In this document: positions 8,334 to 18,812 of the stretch, piece after piece | Layout: every line of letters begins with the position of its first letter | Position numbering within the stretch: the first letter of the stretch is position 1 | DNA from: Tritrichomonas musculus | Lineage: Eukaryota; Parabasalia; Tritrichomonadida; Tritrichomonadidae | Assembly: GCA_039105265.1 (NCBI GenBank) | Contig: JAPFFF010000001.1 | Location: 4,154,001 to 4,218,000, forward strand | Direction: 5' to 3' | Length of the DNA: 64,000 nt | Program-made: the position numbers and the translations under genes | Notes under the pieces: generated by a model | Database searches by the model: none | What the model saw: only the letters and a program-made list of their open reading frames with translations | What the model was told of the DNA's origin: nothing

Positions 8334-10442
8334 TTATAAACAATCAAAATCAATATTAAGATCCTTACATAGAAATCTCAATTTGATTTGATGATCATTT
8401 ACTAGTTGTGATATTGACTTCCTATTTATAATCAACTCGTCGTTATATGATTGTCTTAGTCTTCCTGCAACCTGTTTCAATGAATCGACGATTTCTGACA
8501 TTTCTTCTTTCATATTAGCAATCGTAACAGCAGCGTAACTAGCATTTGCTGCTTCTAATTTTAAAAAGTCTTTCATTGCAGTGTAGCAATTCTCGTATTG
8601 CTCAGAAAATGCAAGCGCAGTTTCCCATAATGAGAGTGCCTCATGCATTTTGCTACTTTCTTCAACATCTTTTGAGTATTTTACGACCATTTCGAGTTTC
8701 TGTGAAATTGAAAAACCAAGTTTTTCCCATATTTGGTCAAGTTTGTCATGTACTGCACAACCTGTGTTTTCAGTTTTTAATTCTTTTGTCTGCTCCATAA
8801 GAAATTTCATGTCATCTTTGTTAGTGTTGCCTATGTCGTATTTAATTTTAAATGGTTTTCTGTTTTCTAATTCAGTAGTAGGTTTTCTTACAGATGTAGA
8901 AAACATCGAGCTCATTTTATCTTCATCATTATCATTATTTTCTTCTTCTTCTTGATTATCTTCTTCCTCTTCTTGTTTGTTATTTCCTTCTTCATTTTTA
9001 GAAATGTTATCTTGATCTCCATCTTCTATCTCAAATTGACTTGAAAATGAATCCAAAAATTCTTTTGTTGGCACTACTGGTTTATACAGTTGTGGTTGAA
9101 TAAGCTTTTGCTTAATTGGTTTATTTTTCTCACTTGTAAGTAAAAATGGCATTTCAATTTCAGTTGTGTCGAAAATTGCTCCATCCAGTTCAACTTCAGA
9201 CGTAAATTCGTTGATTTTATCAAGTTGACTAATATACTCGCCTGTTCTTGTGCATTCGAGAGGATCATTATCCTTCCAGTAATTTGTATGAACTTCTTGA
9301 TCCGAAAGTTTTTTATCTTCTTTTAATACTTCAACTGAAATTGGTTGAATATCATTTGATTTCTCTGTAGGATTTGTGATCAGCATCGGGCATTTTCTTC
9401 TCCATAGATTTGATTCAAAGCGACTGCTATTTCTAACTGAATAATTACCGTTTGTGTCATTATCATCATATTCGTCATCAATAAATGTGTCATTGGTTGC
9501 ATTTGTTGGAATACGACTCTTCAGTTGTGTCGGGGGAGGAGGTCTGTTTACAAGCTCCATAAGTAACTTGCTTGACTTGTTAATATGGTCTGACATTTGT
9601 TTCTTGACTCGAGCTCGCGAGGCTTCATCAGCACAATAACCACTATATTTGTAGAGATTCGGAAGCTTGATTGTTGTAGCATTAATATGGTTGAGCATTT
9701 TCATGTCAAAATCTTCTTGTTTTGTAACTTGATGCGGATTATCATGAGACGATGCATTTATATCTTTCTTTTTTGGTTCAAAGGAAGCAAATTCCTTTTT
9801 CTGAGAATCATTCAATCTTTTGAAATCAATTCTCTCAGTTTTAATATAATTGCTTAGCAAGTTTGATCTAATTCTCATTGTTTCTATTACAAAATGCTTC
9901 ATTGTACTATAAAGTTGGTTCTTTGTTTGTTTGTTTTCATCTAATAAACCATCATGTTTCATTAATCTTGTAATACTAGAAACCTGGTCGATAAATTTTT
10001 GTTCAACATCATATTTGTCATAATGATCATAATAAGGTAGTCCACGAATTTCATGAATTGTTTTTACAACAATAAATGAGGAAAGCCAAAATTTTTGAAA
10101 TGGCTCAGATGATGTTGGAAGCTTAATTGTTTTGTCAACTTTTGGTTTATTAGATGTTTCTTTGGCTTTCTGAGCATATATATTTCTCTTAAAGACATCT
10201 TCAGGATTTTCTGTTTTTTCACTGAGTGTTAAAAATCCCTTCTGTTGAAACTTAAGAATTTCACGGCCAGCGTTGAGCATCATTTCTTCTGTAGATAACA
10301 TCTTACTAAATTTGTCATAAATAGGAATCTGATGATTATTTCCAAATATTAGTCGGATATAAAAATCTCTATTTGAATCAAGGTGAATTGGGACTTTAAG
10401 CAACTCTTCGACTTCCTTCATTGGAGGTAAGTCGAAATTCAT
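8334..10442 (-). CDS. Coiled-coil protein with CCDC87-like C-terminal helix region
   Basis: This is a 702-residue protein with a true ATG start. The N-terminal third is mixed helix with few recognisable motifs. The middle is acidic and rich in E, D and N (about residues 480-515). The last 150 residues (KLDQIWEKLGFSISQKLEMV, then a block of long helices around ALSLWETALAFSEQYEN) recall the C-terminal part of CCDC87-type ciliary proteins, in which a similar 'W..L..P...KLDM' phrase precedes paired coiled coils. No enzyme motif or membrane segment is seen. A flagellar or structural role is inferred weakly from this resemblance. The next gene on the same strand lies 176 bases away with its own start, so there is no sign of co-transcription. 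Confidence 0.8.
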   Translation of the reverse strand: MNFDLPPMKEVEELLKVPIHLDSNRDFYIRLIFGNNHQIPIYDKFSKMLSTEEMMLNAGREILKFQQKGFLTLSEKTENPEDVFKRNIYAQKAKETSNKPKVDKTIKLPTSSEPFQKFWLSSFIVVKTIHEIRGLPYYDHYDKYDVEQKFIDQVSSITRLMKHDGLLDENKQTKNQLYSTMKHFVIETMRIRSNLLSNYIKTERIDFKRLNDSQKKEFASFEPKKKDINASSHDNPHQVTKQEDFDMKMLNHINATTIKLPNLYKYSGYCADEASRARVKKQMSDHINKSSKLLMELVNRPPPPTQLKSRIPTNATNDTFIDDEYDDNDTNGNYSVRNSSRFESNLWRRKCPMLITNPTEKSNDIQPISVEVLKEDKKLSDQEVHTNYWKDNDPLECTRTGEYISQLDKINEFTSEVELDGAIFDTTEIEMPFLLTSEKNKPIKQKLIQPQLYKPVVPTKEFLDSFSSQFEIEDGDQDNISKNEEGNNKQEEEEDNQEEEENNDNDEDKMSSMFSTSVRKPTTELENRKPFKIKYDIGNTNKDDMKFLMEQTKELKTENTGCAVHDKLDQIWEKLGFSISQKLEMVVKYSKDVEESSKMHEALSLWETALAFSEQYENCYTAMKDFLKLEAANASYAAVTIANMKEEMSEIVDSLKQVAGRLRQSYNDELIINRKSISQLVNDHQIKLRFLCKDLNIDFDCL

Positions 10443-10995
10443 GCTGAATTGAAATATTCGTTGTATTTTCTATATCAAAAATTGAATGATATCTTTGAAT
10501 TTATAAAAACGAGTATTGTTTAGATGAGGTTCAACTTATTGTAAACAAAAAAACTCATAGTATAATTGAGATGGATTTTTCATATGTATATATAAAATTT
10601 AATATAATTTATAATTGTTATTCAATCTAAAATATCCTTAGTTTTTATTTATTTTGGCTAGATAAAAATGTTTTATTCGCGATTTTTGTAATTTGAATGT
10701 GTATTCAAATCTTTATCTCTCAATTTTTTTGGGATTCCTACACCTCCACTTTTTGAATAGTTTATGAAATTGAAAAGTGATGTGCTAAAATTATTATTTA
10801 AACAAAAAGTTAAAAATTTTAAAATATTTCAATTAAATTTTCGAAAATTTACTAAAAAAATCAATAAATATCTCAATAAATAATTTTATAAGATACAAAA
10901 AAAGTATTTTTTTATTATAAACATTAAATATTAATAATGAAATGTAAAAAAGTTAATAATATTTGTTTGAAATAAAATATTATGTGTAAATAATC

Positions 10996-11782
10996 ATTCG
11001 GCGAAGTGACAAAGCATTCAAATTTTTCTCGAAACTTTTTGATACACTTCTCAAAAACACTTATTCAAAAAGTTTGAAGGACGATCAAGTAAATGATCGT
11101 TTTTCATTCAAAAAAATAAACAGTCATTTGTTAAGAGCCCAAAAACAAATTAAACATTTTGCCTAGCATTTAGTGCAAATCATACTATACGATTACCTTA
11201 GAATTAATTTGCAACAAACACTACATGATAACTTCCGCCTGCTATCTCAATGCGCTTTATAATGAATTAATTTACAGAATATCAGGCAATTTACAGTACA
11301 TTGACTGGCGCTTGTCCTATAAAATAATTAGGGTTTAATCTGCAAATTGACTGGTGCTTGTCCTGTAAATTTACTGGCGCTTGTCCTGTAAAATAATTAG
11401 GGTTTAATCTGCAAATTGACTGGGGCTTGTCCTGTAAATTGACTGACTGTGATTTAGTTAATTAATTGACTACTATTCTGTAAATTGATTGCCTGATATT
11501 CTGTAAATTAATTCATTATAAAGCGCATTGAGATAGCAGGCGGAAGTTATCATGTAGTGTTTGTTGCAAATTAATTCTAAGGTAATCGTATAGTATGATT
11601 TGCACTAAATGCTAGGCAAAATGTTTAATTTGTTTTTGGGCTCTTAACAAATGACTGTTTATTTTTTTGAATGAAAAACGATCATTTACTTGATCGTCCT
11701 TCAAACTTTTTGAATAAGTGTTTTTGAGAAGTGTATCAAAAAGTTTCGAGAAAAATTTGAATGCTTTGTCACTTCGCCGAAT
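10996..11782. repeat. Foldback element with identical 295-bp inverted arms
   Basis: Left arm 10996-11290 and right arm 11488-11782 appear to be exact reverse complements over 295 bases by reading, with no length change. The ends are ATTCGGCGAAGTGACAAAGC and its complement. The 197-base centre carries a short tandem motif. The element has no coding capacity. The 8 bases outside each end (AAATAATC and AATTTATC) agree at 6 of 8, so a target duplication is uncertain. The form fits a nonautonomous long-TIR (MULE or foldback) element. The identity of the arms suggests recent insertion or gene conversion. Confidence 0.85.
11291..11487 (+). repeat. Tandem motif in the foldback loop
   Basis: Four copies of GACTGGCGCTTGTCCTGTAA-like sequence (the variable base after GG is C, T or G) are separated alternately by a short and a longer AATAATTAGGGTTTAATCTG spacer. 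This gives a two-level repeat inside the loop. Confidence 0.8.
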
Positions 11783-11843
11783 AATTTATCAAAACATGTA
11801 ATATGTGTAAAAAATACTATAACACAATTAAAGAAAAAGAGTA

Positions 11844-12305
11844 GACTTGTTATTCTCCGATTCTCGAGATCGATAATTGATTGACTTTTTGATATCGATA
11901 CATAAATATGCACTGATTCTCGAGATCGATTTCAGAGATCGAGAATTTTTTTTCTCAGCTTTTGATATCAGAATTTTCAATTTAACTTTTTGATAAATAT
12001 ATGATCGTAATTCAATCTCAAATATTTCATAAAAAAGAATGTATTTTTTTGATTTTAATCTTAAAATAAACATCAATGCATTATATTATTTATTTTTAAA
12101 TATTTTAAAATCACAAATACCAATTATAAAAAAAGATAAATATGTTTGAGATCTCGAGATCTCGGTAATTGATATCAAGTTTACAATTATTTTCATATCT
12201 GATATCTTGATAATCGATAATCTCGATATCAGATTTTTAAACTGATAATCGAGTATCAGATGAAAAAAGTGACGTTTTTGATATCTATTCTCAAAATAAC
12301 AAGTC
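11844..12305. mobile_element. Short TA-flanked inverted-repeat element (MITE, copy 1)
   Basis: The left end is GACTTGTTAT and the right end ATAACAAGTC, with TA on both sides (11842-11843 and 12306-12307) as in Tc1/mariner insertions. The interior is full of GATATC, TCGAGATC and ATCGAT patterns that make the arms imperfectly palindromic, with an AT-rich core. A second member lies at 18568-18812. It carries no coding sequence. Confidence 0.7.
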
Positions 12306-12762
12306 TAAAAAAGAAAAAAGAAAAGAAAAATCGAAAAAGTATTAAAAAAAAACATTATTGAAAAATGATTTAATGTAGGACAATTATTTTTGTTATGACC
12401 TGGTTGATGACAAATAGAACATGTATAATGTCTTTTTGTTATTTGCCTACTGCATGCAACATTGTTGGGAGGATGATTAAATAATCGACCAGAATGAACA
12501 ATGGTAGGAGGCATGCGGTTATTTGGAACAATTCAAGAGTGTCATTAGGATCATGAACTATAATGCGCTTTTGGTTCCCTTCTCTCAAGAATTGAATGAG
12601 TTGAACTAAATCTTCTGTTTTTTCTTCATGAATGACGGATCTTCGAATGTTGTAGAATAATGTGCTTCCTATCTCTACATCGAGGTTTGAACGTATGCGT
12701 CCCGTGAGTACACCAAGTTGAGTTTGAAAACTTATCTGATTAATTGTTGTTTGAGAAAGCAA
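12306..12762 (-). pseudogene. MULE-type transposase C-terminal fragment with zinc knuckle
   Basis: Two overlapping minus-strand frames together cover what looks like a MULE transposase end. One (12439-12762) holds LTGRIRSNLDVEIGSTLFYN and a helical region ending near ITACLLP. The other (12305-12514) continues with a CCHC knuckle, CSICHQPGHNKNNCP. A frame change lies between them near 12500. The TAG that ends the second frame is made from bases at the junction of the adjacent MITE (position 12305 plus the flanking TA). No DDE core remains here. This is a plain DNA-transposon fossil. Confidence 0.55.
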
Positions 12763-13218
12763 TTGCGATGTGCTTCAACCAAATGAGTGTTTAATTGGTG
12801 ATTATTGCGTTGTAAATGATCTGTAAATGTTTTCTAAATAATCTGTAAATTGAGTAAAAACTAGTCTTGAAGAGCAAAAGTGCAAGCAAATATAAATGTT
12901 TTCTTATCATTATCTGTTCTAAAGGCGGGAAATGGAAGATGAGCATTTCTGGTTATTTGATGCCCAAAGTCCGTTTAGGAATTGTAACTAACGTCATTGA
13001 TCTAGCATGGAAATTGAGTATTGAGAATCATAAGACAGAATGTAACAGTCTCATTCATCCTTGATAAGGAAATGCAATTTTAAAGTCATTTTGCTTTTTC
13101 ACGATGCTTTTTCAGAGAGCTTTTTGAATAAAAGTTATCATTATTTTTATTCAAATATTTAAAATTTTTAACTTTTTCAATTTAAAAATCATCTCAAAAA
13201 GTGGAGGTGCAGGAAATC

Positions 13219-14019
13219 CGATTTTCTAATTTATTTCTTTTCAAAAAAGGTCGTCTCACTATTTCTGAACGATTGCTAACTCAACATCTAGTAAGTCGAT
13301 TTAAAATATTTTTATATCAAAATGTTAATTATTCTTAAAAGAATGTATAAAAGATACACAAATACATTTTTTGCGTCTTTTCTATAATTTGAATATTATC
13401 AGCAATTTCATCAAAAATCTATATTTTCTTCTTATTCTAGAGAATTATAAAGCATATTTAATGATATAGTAAGATGGTGATGGAAAATATCAATTTTATT
13501 CAAATAAAAAATTGATTTTTATGAAAAATTCATACGTTAAAATGAGATTTTCAAATAAATATGCAGTTTTGAAATAAATCTCTTACAATCTGTCACTATT
13601 TCAAAATATTTCAATAATAAGTTATTATTATATCATTTATTTAAAAATTGTACAAATCGCAACAGTCGATTTTGAGAAAAAGTTGATTTTTTTGGTTTAT
13701 TTTGGATTTTTCATTATTTTTTGATGAAAATGAACATTTCATTGCATCGAAATATTTATATATCATGCGAAATAATCATTTATCAACTTTACACCAAATT
13801 ATTCGTGTTTTCATCAAATAATTAGATACAATACATATTTAAAGAAAAAATGTTTTTATTGCAAAATATATTTTATTTACATCTATATTAAAATAAACAA
13901 ATGAAATAATATTGAATTTTTTTAACTATTATTGTGAAAATTATATTTTATAAATGCAACAAAATCATTCAAATTTTAGTTAAAGAGGAAAAACTTTTTG
14001 ATAATTTTTTATCAAAAAA
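13219..14019. other. AT-rich spacer, no gene seen
   Basis: The stretch is low-complexity AT-rich DNA with many short inverted A and T runs. No frame of recognisable composition and no paired element ends were found. Confidence 0.5.
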
Positions 14020-14678
14020 TTGAATTATTTTTTGATTTTAAAACTTTTTGAAATAGTTAAGATGCGAAATAAGCATATCATCCAAAAACGATTTCTCGTA
14101 AAAAAAAATGTGTCATTAAATCCATACAATAATTTATATGATATTTTTAAAAAATATGGAGGTTATTTTATATATGTAAAAGGAAACGAGCATTTTATAT
14201 TTAAAGGAGAATCAATTAAAATGGTTGTTTGGTACATCCATTTTATCAACAATATTTGAATATGATATCAACAATTGGATAGGATGCAACTTTTATGGTA
14301 TTAGACCCTTTTAAATTATGTGTACCTCAATATATTATCCAAAGCAAAGGAGTTCCACTTGGTGTTTTGGTATCAAAATCTGAATCTTTTAAATTGTATT
14401 CTTTATTATTTAAATTGAGTATCAAAATAGATGATTCATTAAAGATTTTTAAATCATTACAAAAAATTGCATTTATAACAGATGAACACAAAAGTTTTGA
14501 TAAGCATGAAAGTGTATATGGGTTGAAAATTTATAAATGTTACAATCATTTAAATAGAACAATTGAATATAGTTTGGCTTTAGATTTACTGCTTCGTGGC
14601 ATCCTGTATTCTTGCTCAGAAGAAGAATTTTCAAAGAAATTATGGATGGAATGTATATATGATGGAGCATATATATAA
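14020..14678 (+). pseudogene. MULE transposase core fragment, broken
   Basis: Two frames adjoin. The first (14020-14259) gives YGGYFIYVKGNEHFIFKGES. The second (14295-14678) gives VLDPFKLCVPQYIIQSKGVP, GVLVSKSESFKLYSLL, and later a TIEYSLALDLLLRGILYSCS helix. This order (DATF, then the VPLG turn, then a SESF...LY phrase) is the MULE DDE core as it appears in trichomonads. A frame change lies near 14225, and a TAG at 14279-14281 replaces the tryptophan expected just before DATF. The N-terminal and zinc-knuckle parts are missing. No inverted ends were found for it. Confidence 0.65.
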
Positions 14679-14728
14679 AAATTATCCTAACAAAGAAGAG
14701 AAATTTTATTAAAAGGTATCAAGTGTTA

Positions 14729-15181
14729 TCAGATTTTATCCAATTGAAAGGCCTGTCCAGAAAAGTCATATATATATAAAAAAGTTTTTAACAATCGCAC
14801 AATTCCAATCCATGAATGAATCGGATCATCCGATTGAAATTCATTTAGAAAACAAAACAAAAAATAAAACACTGACTCTAATAATTCTTGACGTAATTGA
14901 ATTGATATAAAAGGATTTCTGATAGCATTCACAATGAAATTGAACGGAGTAACGTAAAAGACGAAATCTAATTGGTAGTTTTTAATTTCATTATCAATCG
15001 TATCACTTGAAAATAGAGTCATAGGATAAGAATCCTTCATTTTGCCATTTTGCTTTAAATCATATATAGTTTTTCCAAGATTGTATGCTGGGTCATTTAA
15101 ATCATTAATGATAAATTCGCTTTTAACAAATTTCCTCCGAAGTAATTTGATCGAATGGAGGAATTCAGAAATGGGTATTCT
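14729..15181 (-). pseudogene. Unidentified open-frame fragment, possibly transposon-derived
   Basis: A minus-strand frame of about 150 codons starts without an ATG (RIPISEFLHSIKLLRRKFV...). It contains the phrases NDPAYNLGKTIYDL and FQSDDPIHSWIGIVRLL. Its composition is protein-like rather than random, but no family was recognised. It lies between MULE and mariner remains, so a transposon origin is likely but unproven. Confidence 0.3.
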
Positions 15182-15599
15182 TCATTTAGGCATGCCAAAA
15201 TTAAAAAAATGAATATCCATAAATATATGCTAATCAGACTAAGTAGACATATGCTCATTTGTGAAAAAAAGCATTAAAATGATATCACTAATAGAACTCC
15301 ATTTTCATTTTGGAGTTCAATGCTGAAGAATCTTTTAATGATGTTTCTTTTAATTATATTCATCAGATTGTTATCTCGTACTACAAGCGCAAATGTAAAC
15401 TATTCAAAATTGAACTAAAAAAACGAAAACATTTTTAAAAATAATAGTATAAATAATTAAATTATGCTTTAACTAAAAAAATATGTTGATATGGAAGCTA
15501 ATTTTCTGATGGATTTGGGGATATTTCCAAAATAAATAATGAAATTATATAAACTATTGAAAAAGTTTGATAATTTCAATACTTTTTATTATGATCATA

Positions 15600-17131
15600 A
15601 AGTTGGATTCAAAAGGCTTGGGACAAGATTTTTTTTAATTCAATTTTTTCTATTAAAAGTGAAAAACGAAATCTTAAATTTGAATATAAATCTTCATAGT
15701 TTTTTTATATTAAAAAATTTAAAATTTTTAATGTATTGTCCTCTAGATTATCCGACTAAATTAAAAATAGCCTATTTTCATGGCCAGTTTAATACACAAC
15801 GCGAAATTACTGGAAAAACAGGCTCTTCGAAATCTTCAGTTAATCGAGTAATTCAAATATTAAATTCAATTGAAGAAACTGAGTATAAATGTGATTTAAA
15901 AAGTCAATTAAGATATCATTTTGTTTTATTTAAAGAATTACAAAATCCATTTATAACAAATCGACAAATATATAAATCAATTCAAAATTTTGAGTTTAAA
16001 ATATCCGAAACAACAATAAGTAGAATAGTTCTTTCTTTAAATATAAAAAATAAATATCAGAAACCTAGAGAAAAACTTACTCAACTACAAAAAAATAACC
16101 GTGTAGCTTCTTCACAGAATTTATTAAAAAGCGAACTTTTTCTATTTCCTTTTGTTTTTTCAGATAAATCAATGATTATTTTAGAACCGCTTAGAAAAAA
16201 AATAAAAGTTTGCCTATTTTCGATAATGATGATTATTATTTCGAAAAAGAAGGTTATCCGACATGATTTTAAATCACCGATAATTTCAATAAAAAATAAA
16301 TCAAATTTAAAGGAGTATTTAAAAATTTTAGAAGAAAACAATATAATTAATCTATTAAATGAAAGATTCGGAAATTTCGCCTATGCTTTTCAACAAGATG
16401 GAGCTTCTTCACATTGTGCAAAAAAAACGATAAAATATTTATCACGAAAAGTTAAGCTCTTATTGAATGAAGTTAAATGGCGGGCCAATTCTCCCAATTT
16501 AAAAGTGATTGAAACATTATGAGCAATTATTAAGGCTAAAATTTATATTGATAATATTCAAAATTCAGATGATTTATTTAAAGAAGTTCAGAAAATTTGG
16601 GATGAAACTCCTTTATCCACTATCAATTTATTAATCGACTCTTTTAAATCAAGGGTACAAACATGTATCAGAATAAAAGGTGAATCCCTTAATGGGAAAA
16701 AAAAATCATGAAAAAATTTCAGGATTCTTATGAAGTTGGAAATAATTATATAGAAAAAAAAAATTAGAGCACATATCAAAACAAGAGTTTATTACCAAGT
16801 CAAATAATTTTTTCAATCATCTTCAAAGACTAGATTTTACAAATCAGCAATGTAATAGATTAAATTGCAATGAAAGCACTAACATCAGTAAAGTTTTGCC
16901 TGATTATTTCCTCCAAAAAGTTTAAATGCCAAGACCAATTAACATCCCATGTGGTAAAGTTTATAAGAATCAATAAAAAATTTTTTTTTTATTTTTATCT
17001 TTTATATTTTTATATATATACAATTGTTTTTTTCTGAGAACTTCAGAAAAGTTTTCATGTAGGTTGGGACAAATTGAATGCATTTCAAAGAAAATTGAAA
17101 AAGTTTGTCCCAAGCCTTTTGAATCCAACTT
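15600..17131. mobile_element. Tc1/mariner element with perfect 27-bp ends and TA flanks
   Basis: The terminal inverted repeats are 27 of 27 identical: the left begins AAGTTGGATTCAAAAGGC and the right is its complement ending at 17131. TA dinucleotides flank both ends (15598-15599 and 17132-17133). The 1532-base element carries one transposase frame on the + strand. Structurally it is a full-length mariner comparable in kind to the Tvmar elements of Trichomonas. The transposase is inactivated (see its own entry). Confidence 0.88.
15731..16711 (+). pseudogene. Mariner transposase, inactivated
   Basis: The upstream part of the open frame (from 15539) crosses the element's end, so the real start is more likely the ATG at 15731 (MYCPLDYPTKLKIAYF). 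A helix-turn-helix follows (REITGKTGSSKSSVNRVI). The catalytic phrases are FVFSDKSMI for the first Asp and FQQDGASSHC for the second. The third position reads ANSPNLKVIETL, where Asn replaces the expected Asp 32 residues on. A TGA at 16520-16522 stands where the family has Trp (ETLWAIIK), and the frame then continues to 16711 with AIIKAKIYIDN and a typical C-terminus. With both the stop and the lost Asp, the enzyme should be dead. Confidence 0.85.
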
Positions 17132-17624
17132 TAATAAAAAGTCTTCAGAATGGCTGATATAAATACCATACATAAAAAAGTTCATAATTATTTTTTGAGA
17201 GGACTCAGAAATTCCCGGACTTTTTGAATGCCAATAAAAACCGCCATGAAAGGTGATTTTAATTGACAATCTTGAAAGTTGAAATATATAAAAACCGTGG
17301 TTTTCCATTATTTTAGTTACCTATTACCAAGAGCGAATCTTGGTTTACTTGCTGCTTCGAAACAGCGCTCTTCCAATGATAAACATTGATGCAGATTGAG
17401 GTAAATGTTGGTTTCTTATAGATCATAGGATCTCCTAAATAGAGATTCTGTTATTACTGTAAAATGAGCTCTTGATTCGTATTCAGGAGCACAAGGTTAT
17501 AATCCTGATCAGCATGTTGAGTTTTTAAGTGCTTCTTCTTACAGCTTTCTGAATCTCCTAAATAGAGATTTGGATATTTTAACTCAAAATTTAATAAAAC
17601 TACATTCTAATAATTGTTTAAATT
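17132..17624. other. Decayed repeat DNA with a duplicated 18-base motif
   Basis: The motif ATCTCCTAAATAGAGATT occurs at 17430 and again at 17553, 123 bases apart, in otherwise unrecognised sequence that is less AT-rich than the true spacers. It probably belongs to the same dead transposon as the pogo-like fragment to its right. No frame was recognised. Confidence 0.45.
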
Positions 17625-17832
17625 AAATTTTGGAATTTGAGGCCTGGAATCATGAGAAAAGGATCGATTTCATCACCATTTATAGATACAGTCAACACAG
17701 CTGTAATCCTTTTTGAGTTTTTTGAGTGCGGGCATAATGGGAGAGAATTTTATCTCAGAAGTACTTAAATTTTCTACTTGATTCGCCCGAAGTTTCGTCA
17801 GCATTCCAAATAAGATTTGGCCGTTTCGATTT
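17625..17832 (-). pseudogene. Pogo/Tigger-type (DDE_1) transposase fragment
   Basis: Read on the minus strand, one frame gives RPNLIWNADETSGESSRKFK, the hallmark 'WNADET' first-Asp motif of pogo-type DDE_1 transposases. Another frame shortly after gives AVLTVSINGDEIDPFLMIPG followed by LKF, the next conserved block ('T..L..SANG..I.PF.IFPGLK'). At least one frame change and several stops separate the blocks. No CENP-B-type DNA-binding part and no second Asp were found nearby. Confidence 0.6.
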
Positions 17833-18567
17833 AATGATATTTGCATGCTTGAAATAGAATGAAGTAACAGTGGAAATAATAAAAATTTTCAACTGACTTG
17901 TTCTAGCAAAATTGGGCTTAACAATTTAATATCATTTCATTTACAAAAATGTGCCATCCACGAGTCTGAATGACAATACGGTTCTAAAATTCTCATAAGC
18001 TTTCTCTGTTTTTGAGACTTTCTTGACAATTTCAACATTTCATCGATATTTGAATGAACTTAACTCTTCCACTTGTTTTCCAAATACTTCACCTGATTCT
18101 GTTGTTTATTCATGTTTAAATGTTTCCTTTATATTTTAACATATATTTTGATTTATCTGTTCATCCCTAAACCCTAGCCGTACTTCATGAAAAATTTGAA
18201 GCAATCAATTTTTTTGAATAAAATTGAGAATTTTGAATTAAGGATAATGAAATTGATTTAAAGTTCACAAATTTCTCTAAGGTTAATTTGAATATTGCCC
18301 TAAAGTACTTCAAGGGACGTTTTTTTTATTCAAACAGCAATAATGTCATCAATATTATATTTAAAAACTTTCCTACAAATCGAGGAATCAACAAGATAAA
18401 GGGACTTTTTTCAATTGGAAAACCTAGGAAAATTTCATATTCATAATTGGATAATATAACTGACCTTAAAACAGTTAGATAATGAGCAATTAAAAACTAT
18501 GTCATTCTTTGAAATGATTGAATAAATTGTTTCAATACTATCACTTACAAAGCTTGAAAAGTAGTTA
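17833..18567. other. Spacer with decayed transposon DNA
   Basis: The sequence probably includes the lost N-terminal part of the pogo-like element (minus strand), with no readable frame. A short telomere-like CCCTAAACCCTAG lies at 18165-18177. Nothing else was recognised. Confidence 0.4.
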
Positions 18568-18812
18568 GGCATGTTATTTTGATAATTGATATCAGAATTG
18601 ACACTTTTTTAATCTTGATAATCCATTATCAGTTTACAAACCTGATATCGATATTCTCAGGAAATCGTTAACCAAATAAGAAATGTTATATGAAAAATAT
18701 GGTTAATTTGATAACGATTATTGATTATCAATCATTATCAAATTAATAACTTTGTTATCAATATCAAAAAACGTACTGATAATTGATATCGATTATCGAG
18801 ATATAACAAGCC
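18568..18812. mobile_element. Short TA-flanked inverted-repeat element (MITE, copy 2)
   Basis: The left end is GGCATGTTAT and the right end ATAACAAGCC, with TA at 18566-18567 and 18813-18814. Inside each end lie GATAATTGATATC and its near complement. Its termini and GATATC/TCGATA-rich interior match the element at 11844-12305, so the two form a small family. It carries no coding sequence. Confidence 0.7.

Larger units (their letters stand above)
10732..13218. mobile_element. Old MULE-type element with divergent terminal inverted repeats
   Basis: The left end reads GGATTCCTACACCTCCACTT, and the right end, read on the other strand, gives GGATTTCCTGCACCTCCACT. The similarity continues for roughly 75 bases (…TTTTTGA…AAATTGAAAA…AAAGTTAAAAATTTTAAA) with several differences and one length change. 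Between the ends lie a MULE-like zinc-knuckle fragment (12306-12762), a foldback element (10996-11782) and a short TA-flanked element (11844-12305), so it has been invaded at least twice. No clean target duplication was found. The family call rests on the zinc-knuckle fragment and the long diverged ends. Confidence 0.5.

Noticed and set aside
12867-13064. 65-codon frame inside the old MULE-type element
   Set aside because: No homology or composition support, and it lies in decayed transposon DNA.
16970-17308. Minus-strand 112-codon open frame
   Set aside because: It runs through the mariner right terminal repeat and has no protein-like features.
18165-18177. CCCTAAACCCTAG as an interstitial telomere
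   Set aside because: Only two units; too short to separate from chance.
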